This document shows positions 1 through 12,440 of a stretch of DNA of 64,000 nucleotides, piece after piece. The position numbers and the translations under genes were made by a program. Below the pieces are notes generated by a model. The model saw nothing but the letters and a program-made list of their open reading frames with translations. It did no database searches and had not been told where the DNA came from. The first letter of the stretch is position 1. Each line of letters opens with the position of its first letter. The DNA is taken from the NCBI GenBank assembly GCA_037074705.1, contig CM073591.1, forward strand, positions 131,757,032 to 131,821,031, in the 5' to 3' direction. The DNA is from Zhengitettix transpicula. Lineage: Eukaryota; Arthropoda; Insecta; Orthoptera; Tetrigidae.

Positions 1-1842
1 TTTTTCGTATATTGCTTTAGGTCTTATTTATAATTAATAAATTTACCTGATAAGGTCCCTTTGTTGGGATGAAACGTTGTTTTTCATTTTTTTGTAGTTT
101 CATGAGATTTAATTGTCGAATTTATTAAATATTCCATTTTTCCTGACTTCATTGTATTATTTATTAATTTTATTTTTTAATAATTTATACTAAATATACA
201 CACAATTGTGCATAATCTAAATTTCGGATAGAATAATAGATTATTATGTTTATTATAGCGTTATAAATAATTAATGTAGAGAATTAATTTTATTTAGTTT
301 CAATAATCAAGTTGAATCTCTCCTTGAAACACCTAAATTTGTATTTTCTTCGCTCTATTCCTGCCCATTTCCGTATAATGATCACTGTTGAATAACATTA
401 TCTAACAATAGCGCCGTGTATTAGCAGAACATTCGCAAACGTCCAACACATGTCTATGTATATATAAGGAGAATTTAATTACCCTGCTCAAGAATCGTGG
501 GAAAAATTTACGTAATAGTGCAACACGCGGGAATAAATATCGAGCAATAACTGCTGGGAAAAACTGGATAATATTACTTGAGGTATTACTTGTTAAGGAG
601 TAAAACGAGATCTGAAAGTGCTCGACGAATTGCAGATGGCTGATGGATGGTAGATCGGCGCAACATCGTAAGGGACGAAAAACTTTTTTTTTGGGTAAGC
701 TGTAGGGGCATCAAATAGTTTTCCGTGGATTAAAGCAACATCATTCTAATAATAAACGAGTCAGTTACGGACATTGCTCAATAAAAAAATATAATGAAAT
801 ACGTTATTATAAAGGTGACGAATGCCTGTTTAGCATTATTAAGCAGATTGCTATCGAATAACTAGGTTAACTTATTAGTAACGTTAAATGAATTTTAATT
901 AATTTTAAAAATGTGTCAATCAGTTTTACGTTAATGATTTTAGGCTTTAAAAAAAGTATAATAATGATGTATCAAGTCTCACGCAATACTATTGAAAACA
1001 TATTAAATACGCGAGTTCGTTGCCACAGAGAGAGATATTCAGTTGAAATGTGAGTATCGCAGTATCTACAGCAGCGGCTGACAATGCGTTTCCTCTGCGC
1101 ATGAAGATGAGACACGACAGTCTTGTTATCTCAGGTCAAATATTTGAACGCTGTCGCGAATGTACATGAATAAAGATGAAAAACAACGAGATATTCAAAG
1201 AGTAGGATCGTTTTTTGATTTAAGTCTTTATTTTTTATTAATCCCGTGATGCTCAAAATTGATTAGCGAAAAACCCACTCATATCTGAAAGGTCGGTATT
1301 ATCATATTTTATTTTTATAGAAATATTCAACTTGTAATAATGATGTCCGGGAACAATCATTTTAATTTGTAAATAACATTAATTTATTAAAATATAACCG
1401 AAATGGGTTTCTGCTTATACTTGCTTCACATACAATAATTTATTAACAATAAACTGGTAAATTGTAGCAGATTCGTCTTTTTAATTTTCATGCTCATAGA
1501 CTTCAAAAATAACAGACTGCATAGTGACCTCAACATACCTACAGTCAAATAAGTCATAAAAAAATCATTTGATTCCCTCATCAACAGCGCATACTAATCC
1601 AACCATAGCTGAAATTACAACCTCAATTCATCCAGAGCCACAACAAAGACGACTTAAAAGAAAACGTCCACCAGATCTCCCCTACTAAATACTGTTTTAA
1701 ATTATATAGCTTATTGAATTTAGCCCTTAGTAATAAAAATTCAATGTAATCTAATTGTGTGTGAATGAGAGTGGGGGTGGGGGGAACTTAACTCGTAATC
1801 TATAATTATATAAATATTATTTAATTCTTTGAATGGGCAGGA
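1..1842. other. AT-rich, nothing assigned
   Basis: No coding frame, splice-bounded exon or repeat recognised. Composition is plain AT-rich insect intergenic or intronic DNA. Confidence 0.5.
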
Positions 1843-1945
1843 TATAATTAAATAAAGAACACACAACGCCTGATTGTAGTCCTCAAACACAGGACTACAA
1901 TCAGGCTGTGTGTATTCTTTATAAATACAGATTCTTTTCCCTGGG
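1843..1945. repeat. Long imperfect hairpin
   Basis: GCCTGATTGTAGTCCT (1869-1884) and AGGACTACAATCAGGC (1891-1906) are perfect inverted arms around a six-base loop, and the match continues outward with small gaps (ACACACA/TGTGTGT, then AAAGAA/TTCTTT). No terminal motif or target duplication is clear. Confidence 0.7.
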
Positions 1946-3549
1946 ACAGCCAGGAACTTTAACAATTTATATTGATATGGTTTATAGTCTATTTAAAAAA
2001 TTAAAATGTACATTACAAAGCAACATGTACGCTTCATATTTATTTCATAATGTTACATGCTCAGTGCTATTATTTAAGAAAACTCTTAAAAGGGGTAATT
2101 CAACTACCAGTGGTGCGGATTCAATACAAATTGAGAGGAGGGGCAATTTTAAATATGGAAAGTCAGTCCTCGTGGAATTTCTTAGACTTCGGTGGCTGGC
2201 GGAGGAATACTCTATGCAGCTAGGAAGGCAGAAACATAATTTTACCAGACACTCCCAACTTATCGTGGCTCTCGTTTCAATATTTAAGCTAAAATTCATT
2301 CTCCATTTCTACTATTACTTTCTCTAAAAGTTCCTAATATTCCTCAATCTCACTAATCAACATCAACACTTGTTATAATTTGACTCGAGATTACTCCGAT
2401 AATTTTCCCACACACGCGTCAGATACGGCAAATGTCTTTTCCAAATTTTTTCCACCGATCAATTTTTTTTATATTTTGTTTATTGTCACATCAACCGACA
2501 TGGTTATTAGTGACCACATTCATTTTACAAATTACTCCTACATTCAGATAATTTTTTTTTGCAACGCTTGGTGAGAATGTATCCTGTGGGAACGTTCAGC
2601 GAAAAAATATTGAATTTTGAAACCACTAACAGTTTGGTTGAGCATTTTTATTCACTGTAGTCACTAACGTCGTCCTTGACTCTCGTTTTCCCAAAATACT
2701 GCCATTCTAATTTTATTATTGTTGTTCGTAGTAGCTCAGTTGATTTCGACGCATAAGACAAATAAAAAAGTGAGTTGGGTAAGTTATCTGATAAGAAGGT
2801 GCCTTGAAGCATGTAAAAATTAGACGCCAGGCCTTTCATCGTAAAAAAAATAATACCTGCGGCCATATAACGTTAACACTTTTCTGAAATCATTTGTAAA
2901 GTTGGGAGAAAGAACAGTTTGTTTTAAGGTAAATTATCCTATCCGTCACCAAATGAATTTTTTAACCTATCTGTTATTGGTTTTCTTTTATTAATATATG
3001 AAACGTGATCAGTTTTACACATTTAATTGAGTCGCTGTAAACACCTTTCAAGGCGACTCATCCAAATAAGTTTTATTCAGAGTTTTATTGGGTCATCAAA
3101 CAAAAAACCTGCGTTACTAATTCTGTTAATTTATTATTATTGTGAAGGACGTGTGCGTTATTGGGCCTGAAGCCCTCTTCAGCGCAGAATTTTGTTGTAG
3201 TTGTTTTAGGAAGGGGGGGGGGTAGAAATCCAAATGACATATTTAAATTTAAGTCTGGATTCTTTACAAGTCTGGGATGGGACGATTATAATACGGTGGG
3301 AAATTGGGGAGTTGTAAGACTTCCGTTTTACGTTATCGAGGATCCCTATTAATTTGAATATTGTACTAATACTTCAGTTGAGACCTCATTTCTCTTCGAC
3401 GACAAAAAAACTAGACAATTTCTATATAAAAAACAAGAAACTTACGATTTGTCCTATACGGATTTGAATATAGAAAAATATCATACATAATATGGATTCC
3501 TAACGCTCTGACAAAAAGGACGCAGAAAATCGCGAATTTTCTTCTTCTT
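1946..3549. other. AT-rich, nothing assigned
   Basis: The frame at 1908-2327 is AT-rich with no domain and overlaps the 1.87 kb hairpin, so I do not call it. A G10 run lies near 3211-3220. Confidence 0.45.
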
Positions 3550-4022
3550 AAAACTGGTTTAAAATAGGCGTTTCCGTATGGAAAGTGGGGGGGGGGGGGG
3601 CAGGAAAGCGATGGTTTAAATTGTATATCTCTAACGGTTTACGATTTATTAACATTTTATTGTAAACAATATTTACTAAAATTCTGATAAAAATTACGCC
3701 GAAATTCACGAAAAAAAAATTCTTAAAAAATAATTTTAAAAAGGCGTTTTCGTATTGAAAAGGGGACAAAAAAACGATTAGGAAGGTTTAAATTGAATAT
3801 CTGTAACGGTTTACGAGTTATTAATCTTTTATTGTTAACAATATTTACTAAAATTTTGAAAAAATTACACCAAAATTCACTAAATTTTTTTTATTATATG
3901 TTGTTTAAAAAAGTCGTTTCTGTATTGAAAGACGGAACAGGAAACCGATGGTCAAGATTTAAATTGAATATCTCTAACACTTTACGAGTTATTAACCTTT
4001 TAACAATATTTTCTAAAGTTGT
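3550..4022. repeat. Tandem repeat, three units of about 170-176 bp
   Basis: Units are anchored by GGCGTTTCCGTATGGAAAG (3567), GGCGTTTTCGTATTGAAAAG (3743) and GTCGTTTCTGTATTGAAAGA (3913), each followed by TTTAAATTG(T/A)ATATCT and TAACGGTTTACGA-like sequence. The first unit contains a run of about 13 G near 3588-3600. The units are diverged and non-coding. Confidence 0.85.
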
Positions 4023-5032
4023 GACATAAATATTCATGTATATTTCTATTTACCGATTTTGGGGTTTTCTCAGGAACATTCAGCGGACCTCAGTGTTTTC
4101 AAGTAATTGACTTAATGCGAATAATTATAGGCATTAAAACAGAAAGAAATATAAATATAATAAAAAGATTGTATTAATCCGCATTGAAAGGAAACAATGG
4201 AGTTTGTTTCTTTATGGTTGTTATCTCCGAGGATTTGCTTCTCCTAAGCTGTGTACCTTATCTGCAGATTGTGGTAACTGTTTGCTGTCAGAACCTTGAG
4301 ATTGCTAGACGTATTGGAATCAGGTTACACAGAGGTTGGAGTCTTTCAATGGTCCTCGCCAGATAAAAAAAAGTAAGTAACAGAAATGCTACTTTGAGGA
4401 GTGTGACTGCACTCGATTGAAATAAAACATATCTTTGACAATGTCGTCTAGTCGAACAAAATTTCTTAATAGATTTGAATAAAGTTCTCATTTAATAAAG
4501 GCAGAGGGCAGCCGATATTTGATTGCTATAATTGGATTTTTTTAGAACAAATTCTTGAAGTTTTAAAATTCATACAGAAAGCTGTACAACATATTCAGAA
4601 ATAAAGGTTACTAGTAGAAAATAAGTACAATTTAATTATTTCAGCTGCGGACGACTAATGTGTTCATAAGTCCGAGGTTACTTACATGTCGTAGTCTACG
4701 AGTATTGGGCTTGAGCAACTGTGATCATTATAAATACTGTATCCAAAAACTATCAGCAGGCAGAGATTAATTTGGGTTAACTTCGTAGCAGTTTCCTTTA
4801 TCCGTACAGTTTAATTACAAATAAATTGTTTACACCTTACGTGGTACAGCCACAGATCAATACAAGGTAGTTAATTTGTAGGATGAAATTCTGAAACAAC
4901 TATTTACATTGCTAAATTACCGTTAGTAATTCCGGTAATTAATGTTTTACTAATTATTTCCGTCTGACTTTCGTAGTTTACAATTTGTAATACCCCTGAG
5001 TCATTTTCATAAATAGTCATGTAACAGATTTT

Positions 5033-5427
5033 CATGAGGCTTCATGATGGTAATTCACGTGGTGGCAACTCCCGTTTAATAGCGTAGAAAGCGACTTGAA
5101 AAGGGGGATGCGGAAGGGTAGACCAAGATAGCTAAGGGTTAATTGAGGCCCCCGGGTTGTAGATTAAGGATCATACCTGGCATTCACCTAAAAGTGATGC
5201 AGGACAAACCGCAGAAAACCTGCATCAGGCATTTGGTACTTGTCCCACGCCTTTCGTATGAAGGGAAAAGGTTTGCTGTGGTGACGCTGCATTCCATTTT
5301 CTGTGCCTCGACCAGTTCAGGTGGCAGCTAGCCAACTCTTCCAATGCGAACAGGGAACAATTCTTGCCGTATGCCAAAGGTCTGCGACCCCGGAACATAC
5401 ACTTCTCAAAACAGGCTGAGGTTCCTT
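5033..5427 (+). repeat. Repeat family A, pair 1, first copy
   Basis: A GC-richer dispersed repeat with CATGATGGTAATTCACG, GAAAAGGGGGATGCGGAAGG, a CCCCCGGG core, the CCTGGCATTCACCTAAAAG block and GTCTGCGACCCCGGAACATA. It ends at AACAGGCTGAGGTTCC before a T-rich stretch. Orientation is arbitrary; T-runs at the left ends of copies suggest a poly(A) tail on the minus strand. Confidence 0.75.
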
Positions 5428-5458
5428 TTTTTTATTATTATTATATTTTTTTAGAGCT

Positions 5459-6030
5459 ACAGGCTACATGAGGGTAATCCACGTTGGGCAACTCCCCTTT
5501 AATAGCATAGGAAGGGATTTGAAAGGGGGGATGCGGAAGGGTAGAGGAAGGTACTCAAGTGTTAACTAGAGCCCCCGGGCTGTATTTTAAGGATCCTACC
5601 CGGCATTCGCCTAAAATTAATGCAGGGAAAATCCTAGAAAAACCTGCTTCAGGTACGTCGGCCATTGGGTACTTGTCCCACGTCCTTCCGATAGCGGGAG
5701 AGGAGTTTGCTGTGGGGACGCAGTATTCCCTTCTCCGTGCCTCCACCAGTTTAGGAGGCAGCTGGCCGACTATTCCAGTGGGAATAGCGGACAACTCTTA
5801 CCGTATGCACAAGGTCTGTGACCCTAGAACATACACCTCTCAGAACAGGCCGAGGTGCCTCGGCTTTTGGGAACCTTAGTTCAAAAACGGAGAGGAAAAG
5901 GCATCCCCAAAGGTAGCTCCTTCGTATCTCTCCTATAAGGTTCTGCCTGCGAGAGAACATCCCTCGCAGGTATTGCCTGCGAGAAAATAGCCCTCGTACA
6001 CCTTTTGGCTGAGGTTCCTCGGCTTATGCA
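5459..6030 (+). repeat. Repeat family A, pair 1, second copy
   Basis: The longest copy. It repeats the block order of the first copy and continues into GGAACCTTAGTTCAAAAACG, GGCATCCCCAAAGGTAG and hairpins built on CCTGCGAG/CTCGCAGG (about 5945-5970). Long frames on both strands (5559-5879 plus; 5555-5794 minus) appear because stops are rare in this GC-rich repeat. I do not treat them as genes. Confidence 0.75.
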
Positions 6031-7264
6031 AAAACGGTTACATATTCGACACGGAAATGGAAACGCAAAGCGATTATATAATACCGTTCTTGCAGAGTTT
6101 CTAGGTGTGTAGATATCCATTTATATTTAAAGATCCGAATTATCTCGGTAGAATGGACCGTAACTTTAAAATAAACCAAGAAATAGATTTGGAAAGCTTT
6201 CGAAAATAATCCTTGTTTACGTTGGACATTAAGATAATTTTGTCTATATATTTACTTGATTTTATTTGTACGATTCTGCAATGAAGTCGTATAAGCTTCA
6301 TGGAAATTAAGACTTTAATACATTCCCACTTATTAACTTGCACTGACTATATGTTTCAAATATGAACTTTAGCTAGTTGCGTGATGGAATCAATATTAAA
6401 CCTTCTTAGGTCACAATTATCAATTTATATAAATAAAATATTGACAGAGAATAAATAACATTAACTAAACAGAATTATGAAGAAACTCTTAAACTAAATA
6501 AAAGTACTTTGCAGCGGAAGTAAATGAGTTGTGTTACATAATAATAAAAATGGCCAGCTTATTCCCAGTAAGGTATTGTCCCGTTCAGCTGATGGACCCT
6601 CGGATCAGGCGAGCGGCGATTGTTCTGGTTGCTCGGATTCCTGGGATGCTACTGGAACGTGTTGATTGGACTCCTGATGTTCGTAAGAGTGCAGAGAAAG
6701 CGCTGGAATCTACTGTAGTTCTACTCAAGTCTTAGGGAGTTGAATTTAGAATTGCAGACTCAGCTGGAATCTGCTTTAAAACAGCTTGGAATGTCAAATA
6801 AGGTTCTACCTGCCCAGTATATAAGATTTAACCACGACTCAAGTCTAAATCTCTTCCCAGCAATCACAGTTTCCATTTCACGGGATTTAATAAGGTAACT
6901 TAATGTCTATTTTTTTTCAAAATTTAGTCTATTTCTAGGTTTAAACTTGTAATTCGTATTCCTTTCACGCATCAAGCGCATTCCAGGTAGCTTATATAAC
7001 TTTCAACCCAGGTGCCACAAATCACTTTTATTTAGATGTCTTTAAAATATGACACCACCCGACTTTTGCCGACTCCACGTCAACTCGACACATTATGTGG
7101 AAATACCAATGAACCAGTCTGCCCTTACAACTATTTCATTAATTTTCACCACTTATCAATTTTGCAGACGAACCTAGGTCCAATTTCAGGATTCGTGAAT
7201 AAATGCAGTTATTCGATACTAGAATAAATCTTCTCTTTTTCTTTTATTGGCAGTATAAACCAAT
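6031..7264. other. No gene recognised
   Basis: A GC-richer patch at 6560-6735 has a 68-codon plus-strand frame with no recognisable domain. Otherwise AT-rich. Confidence 0.4.
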
Positions 7265-8290
7265 GTGAGTTTTGGCCTTATTAACAATTTTCTTCCATTC
7301 CGCCCTCTCCTGTGTCTGTCTCCGCCATCCTCTTACTTTCATGGTTTGTATATCCTTCTCGATGTCCGGGGTCTCCCCCTTTTCCTCCTCCCAATTGGCT
7401 TCCAGTTAATAATCCGTCTAGGTGTTCTGCTTTCATCCATCCTAAGTACGTCCCATCCAGGCCAACCTTCTACTCTTGATAAACCTAACAATGTCCTCGT
7501 TATTTATGAGCTGCTCTAGTTCTCTGTTTGTTCTAATTCTCCATTCGTACATACAGGTCCGTATATCCTTCTCAGTATCTTGCGTTCAAATATTCTGAGT
7601 AAGTGCTTATCATTATTATTAAGGGTCCACGTTTCACAACCGTATATCACTACAGGTCTTATAAGCGTTCAATTCCCTATTTAACATCTTGGATTTCATA
7701 AATATTCCATACATGTAGTAAGTTCTATTACCATTGATGATACGTTGTTTTATTTCACTTCCCACATTATTTTCACTGTTAAGTTTTGAGCCTAAATATG
7801 TGAAATCCTGTACTAGTTCAAAGGTATAATCATTTAATTTAATATTATTTGTACTAGATTCTTTCTTTGTAACCGTCATATATTTAGTTTTCTTTTCATT
7901 AATTATAAGCCCTCTTTCCTTAAGACAGTGATCTATTGTGGCCATCGTTTGTGTCAATTCATCTATATTTCTAGAGATGATATCAATATCATCTGCATAT
8001 GCAGATATCTGGACCATTTTTGTTCCTATGTGTCCGGAGCCATTTCAAGAGACAGATTAAAAAGCAAGGTGCACAAGGCATCTCCTTGTCTTACTCCGTT
8101 TACTACTTCAAACGGTTTGGTTAGTTCACTGTCCACTCTCACTATTGCTCTGGATCCTTCCAGGGTAGCTCTAACCATTTCTAACTAATTTGGATGGTAT
8201 CCCCAAGAGCAACATATCTTTAAACATTTGTCCTCTGTTTAGACTATCAAAGGCTTGTTATAGATCAATAAATAAATACTAGAATAAATA
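7265..8290 (-). mobile_element. LINE reverse transcriptase, degenerate 3' part
   Basis: Reading on the minus strand, QAFDSLNRGQ-like sequence lies near 8260-8230, then the open piece 8017-7634 has YADDIDII (the RT catalytic box), KTKYM and YLGSKL. Further 3', WMGR and RMDESRTPRRIINWKP appear near 7480-7400 before a K/R/G-rich tail that ends near 7265. This order is the RT palm, thumb and C-tail of a non-LTR retrotransposon. Several stops and shifts separate the pieces, so it is a fossil. Clade not assigned with confidence. Confidence 0.8.
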
Positions 8291-9413
8291 TAAACACTTT
8301 TTCACTGTATGAAAGTCGAATGTCACCTTCAGACTGATTTACGAAGTTGATGTCATTCTGGCGGCCACTTCATGTTTTCGGTTTCCAAAGAATCTAAAAA
8401 CGACGTACTAAGATGAATGTCACCGCCTATATATCTTGTGATTATTATTCTCCATTATATGCAGCAACATTTTACAAGTCACTAATGGTTGTTTACAAAT
8501 TTTACGAATTACACTAACCAGCTTGATTTTCGAAACGTGAATGTTAGATGGACTGGATACTCCGATATTGACAGCAGCAAAAAATCAAGACAATTTTGTT
8601 TTAGTGAAGGAACGGTACTCTGATTTGATTTCAATTGAAGTATTGCAAACTTATGCCAGACATTTATTGATAACCGAACTCGTGAGACTAACACCATTTT
8701 CTAACGAGTCTCATAACAGCTATAGGAAATGAAAATTTGTGAGAATAAAGACCCCGGAAATAAGTCCGTTCGTTTGGAATACTGTAGTTAAATTAGCGGA
8801 AGTTTCACTGAAGTATGACTGAGTTGCGGATGCTGTGCAGAATTTTAAGGAAGCATTTTCGAAATGCTAGAAAATTTCTAATACAAAATAGGTGATAATA
8901 AATTCGTTTTCTAAATGGTTCACATGACTTCAATATAAAGCTTTATTTAAAATTACCTTATAAATAAACCATTCACATTTCTTATTTTTACTAAGACTCT
9001 AGTAACATTGTTCAAAGTGCCGGTTAATGTGTCTTTGGAACTAATGTGTTTTACCGAAATACGACTAACTATAGTTCTAAGTTTTGAGTGTTGTTAAATA
9101 TTGTATAACTTCCACTTTCTCCAAAGGAATTATACAGCATTGTTTTGACGAGAATCCACTCAATTTTGGGAAGCAATGACCTACATTAAAATGAACAACT
9201 TTAACGACTCCAGAACGAATGTAGAACTCGACTCATAAGTAATATAAAAATTCATGCGAAAAAAAATTAAGCCCTCCTTATTGTCGATTACTATCCAGAA
9301 AAGACTTAAATGCTCTTTTAATTTGAAAAACAACCCGATAAAAGTTCCATCAATTATAAACATCAAAATCCGCACCGCAATGTTATCTATCTGGGTAAGA
9401 ATTCAGAAAACGG

Positions 9414-9645
9414 ACTTACGAGGGTCACTCCAAAAAGAACCCATAATAGATTTACTTAAATTTATTTTTCATTCATCATCTTTCAAATTTATGGAGTTCA
9501 TAGATACATTCTTCCCGCTCGTGTTCAAATTATTTCAACCCGTTCCCGTGAGCTTCCGTTACCGACCACAGTCCAGTGGGCGACTGCGCATTTGTATTCT
9601 GACACGACTAGCTATATTTCTCCAGTTATGTAACAAACCGTTCTA
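9414..9645 (+). mobile_element. Terminal fragment of a mariner-type DNA transposon
   Basis: Begins TACGAGGGTCACTCCAAAA, followed by AT-rich sequence and then TAGATACATTCTTCCCGCTC and CAACCCGTTCCCGTGAGC. I recognise this terminal sequence as common in insect DNA transposons. No transposase or second end is seen nearby. Confidence rests on memory of the terminal sequence. Confidence 0.4.
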
Positions 9646-10079
9646 ATATTACGTTTTAATATTAATTGCAGTACATATTCTGGAAAATACTCATTGCATC
9701 ATAAATACGTAAATTGAAGAAGTTACACGATTATATATAGTAAACTTGGATCTAAATACGTAAAACAAAGGGGGAAAAAGGGTGATTTTGTAAAATAGCT
9801 TAAATTCTTAATTTATTATACGTTTCACAAAGTTTCTTTTTCTCTCCCCCAACATGGCTCATTCGATACTTCTTAGTCTTACTTATAGATTATATATTGC
9901 CGTGAAATGTAAGGTCCTCGTGTGTGATCCACATGTCGTTGCTGGGAGTTCAAATTTCTCATTGCAGCTTCACTGACATACGTTTTTCATTTGTATATTA
10001 AAGGATTTCTACTAAATGTTCTCAGTTAGAGTTGTATTCTGTTACTGACTGAGGATCCATCACATCTACTGATATATAT

Positions 10080-10860
10080 TGTAATACTAATTAAGGGGGC
10101 CATTAATTGTTTAAATAATTGGATTGTTTAGCGGTACAAATTCTTAAATACAACAATGACGGCAGTCTTTGTTGCGAGCTGCTAGGACTGGCTGAATTTA
10201 GTCTGGCGGATATTGTGGTCGAGAGAGGGAGAAAAATTTAAGAGTACGAACAGCGTGGCCCAAGCTTAGAAATTCAACTGAGAGACTTATATGTTTTAAA
10301 AATCCAAGTAAAAAGGTCTAGACGGAGAAACACGTTATAAAACTGCAAAGCTGAAACAAAAAGTTTAGCGCCACGTTCTGATACATTCAAGTACCGAAAT
10401 AACATTTTTCCGCATAAAGGCATTGAGAAATAATACTTCTGACTCTTGACCGGAGGTACGGCTGATCGAGATCCCGGAGGAATAATACAAGATCTACAAC
10501 CGTGTGTTTTGACCATGATGTGCAGAATCAGTGATTAATGGCCTTTTTAGCGAATTGTGTCCAAAATCTGCGAAAAATAAGTCTGGTACCAGCAGGACAT
10601 TTGTAAGTACAAACCAAACTAATTAAATTCCGTAAACGGTAATTAAGGGTATTAGTCAGATTTCGTTCTTTTCATTTTGTTAGATTTCGTAATCCGTATG
10701 TTTCAATTTGGTTGAATTGTTAATTATTTAATTCATAATTTTTGATTGTTCTTACTTATCAAACCCAGTAAAGACCCTGAGAAGAAGAATTATTAAATTT
10801 GATTGTTTGTGGAATAAAAAAGGTTTATTTTACTTTCAACGCCACCAATTATCAATAAAA
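10080..10860 (+). mobile_element. Solo LTR, family L, copy 1
   Basis: Starts TGTAATACTAATTAAGGGGG after a TA-rich flank. Shares with the 21.5, 35.5 and 61.0 kb copies, in order: CATTAATTGTTT, CTGGTACCAGC, TCAGATTTCGTTCT, TTATCAAACCCAGTAAAG and a CCCTGAGAA block. No gag-pol adjoins. The 3' boundary is approximate. Confidence 0.6.
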
Positions 10861-12039
10861 AAATATTTGTTTGTTAATTTTGAAAATATTGAATTCGGCG
10901 TGCAAACCTAGGGCAAATCATTTGTAAAAAAACTAAATTAACACCTGTAAAATTGTATATATATATATAATCTATTCGTAGCTTTCAACTGGTATATCTG
11001 ATTGCTCTAAGTATTCGTTGCGCGTTAACATAGTTTTTTCTTAGGTGATCTTAAGATCTTACTGTATTCAGTACTTGAATTAATTTTTCTAATTCCTTGG
11101 CAGCTCCAGAGAACACAGAAACATCACCTAAGATTCGGAGATCACATTGCCCTAAACTCTCTTAGTGTCGAGAAATTAGATAAATAAATCCAGGAACTGA
11201 TTGCAGTAAGTTACTGCCAGAGATTATCTCGTTTTCTCCATGCTTGCCCCCAAGCTAAATTTAGCTGTGAATATGTAGATTTTTAGCACTAGCGACACGA
11301 TAAGTCAAAAGCTGTGATAAATTTCAAAAAGTTGTAATCTTCCATAGCACTTGTTAATCACTAACTAGGTTTGTTTGTAAAGTTTTCTTAAACAATTAAT
11401 GAAGATTAATGGGGATATAATATATGCCAAATATTTTTCACATACTCGATATTAATAAATTACAGTTATTCTGTGTCTTGGCATTAGTATCTTTATTGTA
11501 AACGCTGCAGATCACACATTTCGTGTATTCGATGAAGGAATATGTTATTACGAAATACATTCTTGTATTAACACTACTAAGTACTCATAAATAAAATATT
11601 TTCATATGTCGAATTTACGAGACGAATACATTTGCATCAAGCTTTTAACCGATTTCAAAGAAATAGCGAAAGTATAACAGAGGCAATGTTTTTTTTAAGT
11701 AATGTAATGTTAGTGGGCAATTTCAAGTTTCAGGTACGGGATAGAATTAAAGTAGATTAGATATGTATATTGGTGTAATTTTTTTTTAGGATAATGTTAT
11801 CTTTACTTCAAAAAAGAAAGTTTCGCTAAACGAATTGATAAAGATTTATTGAGTATTTTCCGAACACATAACAGATATTATTTGAAATCTTATCATCTAC
11901 AATTGAAGAAATATTTATCGGGGTTTTCCATTGTCAGTTAACTTCGAGTATGGGTAAGCTGCAGAAAGTATAATGGAAGAAAGCAACGAATTAATTTGCA
12001 AATACATAAGGACAAGAACGTTTCAAACAGAAAATGAGA
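10861..12039. other. AT-rich, nothing assigned
   Basis: No frame, repeat match or splice-bounded exon that I can support. Confidence 0.45.
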
Positions 12040-12440
12040 ACTGGCTTTCGGATTATATCACCATCGGTTCGTGAACTGCCATTTTCTTTTTCGTCATAAA
12101 CTTACACTGATAAGCGAAAACGTTATGAGCACCTGCATGTTAGCGTGTTGGTCCATCTTTGGAACGCAATACAGCAGCGACATGGATTTGATAAGGCCTT
12201 GTTAGATTTCAGTAGGTGTCTTGCACCAGATGTCTACGCGCAGGTCAGTCACGCATTTCCCTTTTATTACGGATCACGGTGTTTCTTTCAAGCAGACGTT
12301 CGGCTGGAATATGGCGTATCCGGACATGACTATCGACCTGATGTAAGAGGAAACGTGATTTATTCGACCAGGCGACACGTTTAGATTGATCCACGATCAA
12401 ATATCGGCGATCCCGTGCCCACTGCAACGTTGGGTCAACA
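12040..12440 (-). pseudogene. Tc1-like transposase remnant
   Basis: The minus frame from 12427 reads LQWARDRRYL and KRVAWSNKSRFLL, matching the first catalytic block of Tc1 transposases (W..V.FSDESRF). Further 3', near 12170-12120, VAAVLRSKDGPTR matches the Tc1 C-terminus, so the central part with the remaining acidic residues is deleted. The expected Asp-Glu is Asn-Lys here. The copy is dead. Confidence 0.7.

Noticed and set aside
5555..5960. Overlapping frames of 60-106 codons on both strands in repeat family A
   Set aside because: They recur only because the repeat recurs, overlap on opposite strands, have no domain and vary in start and stop between copies.
9254..9646. 130-codon plus-strand frame
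   Set aside because: No domain; its second half lies in a DNA-transposon end.
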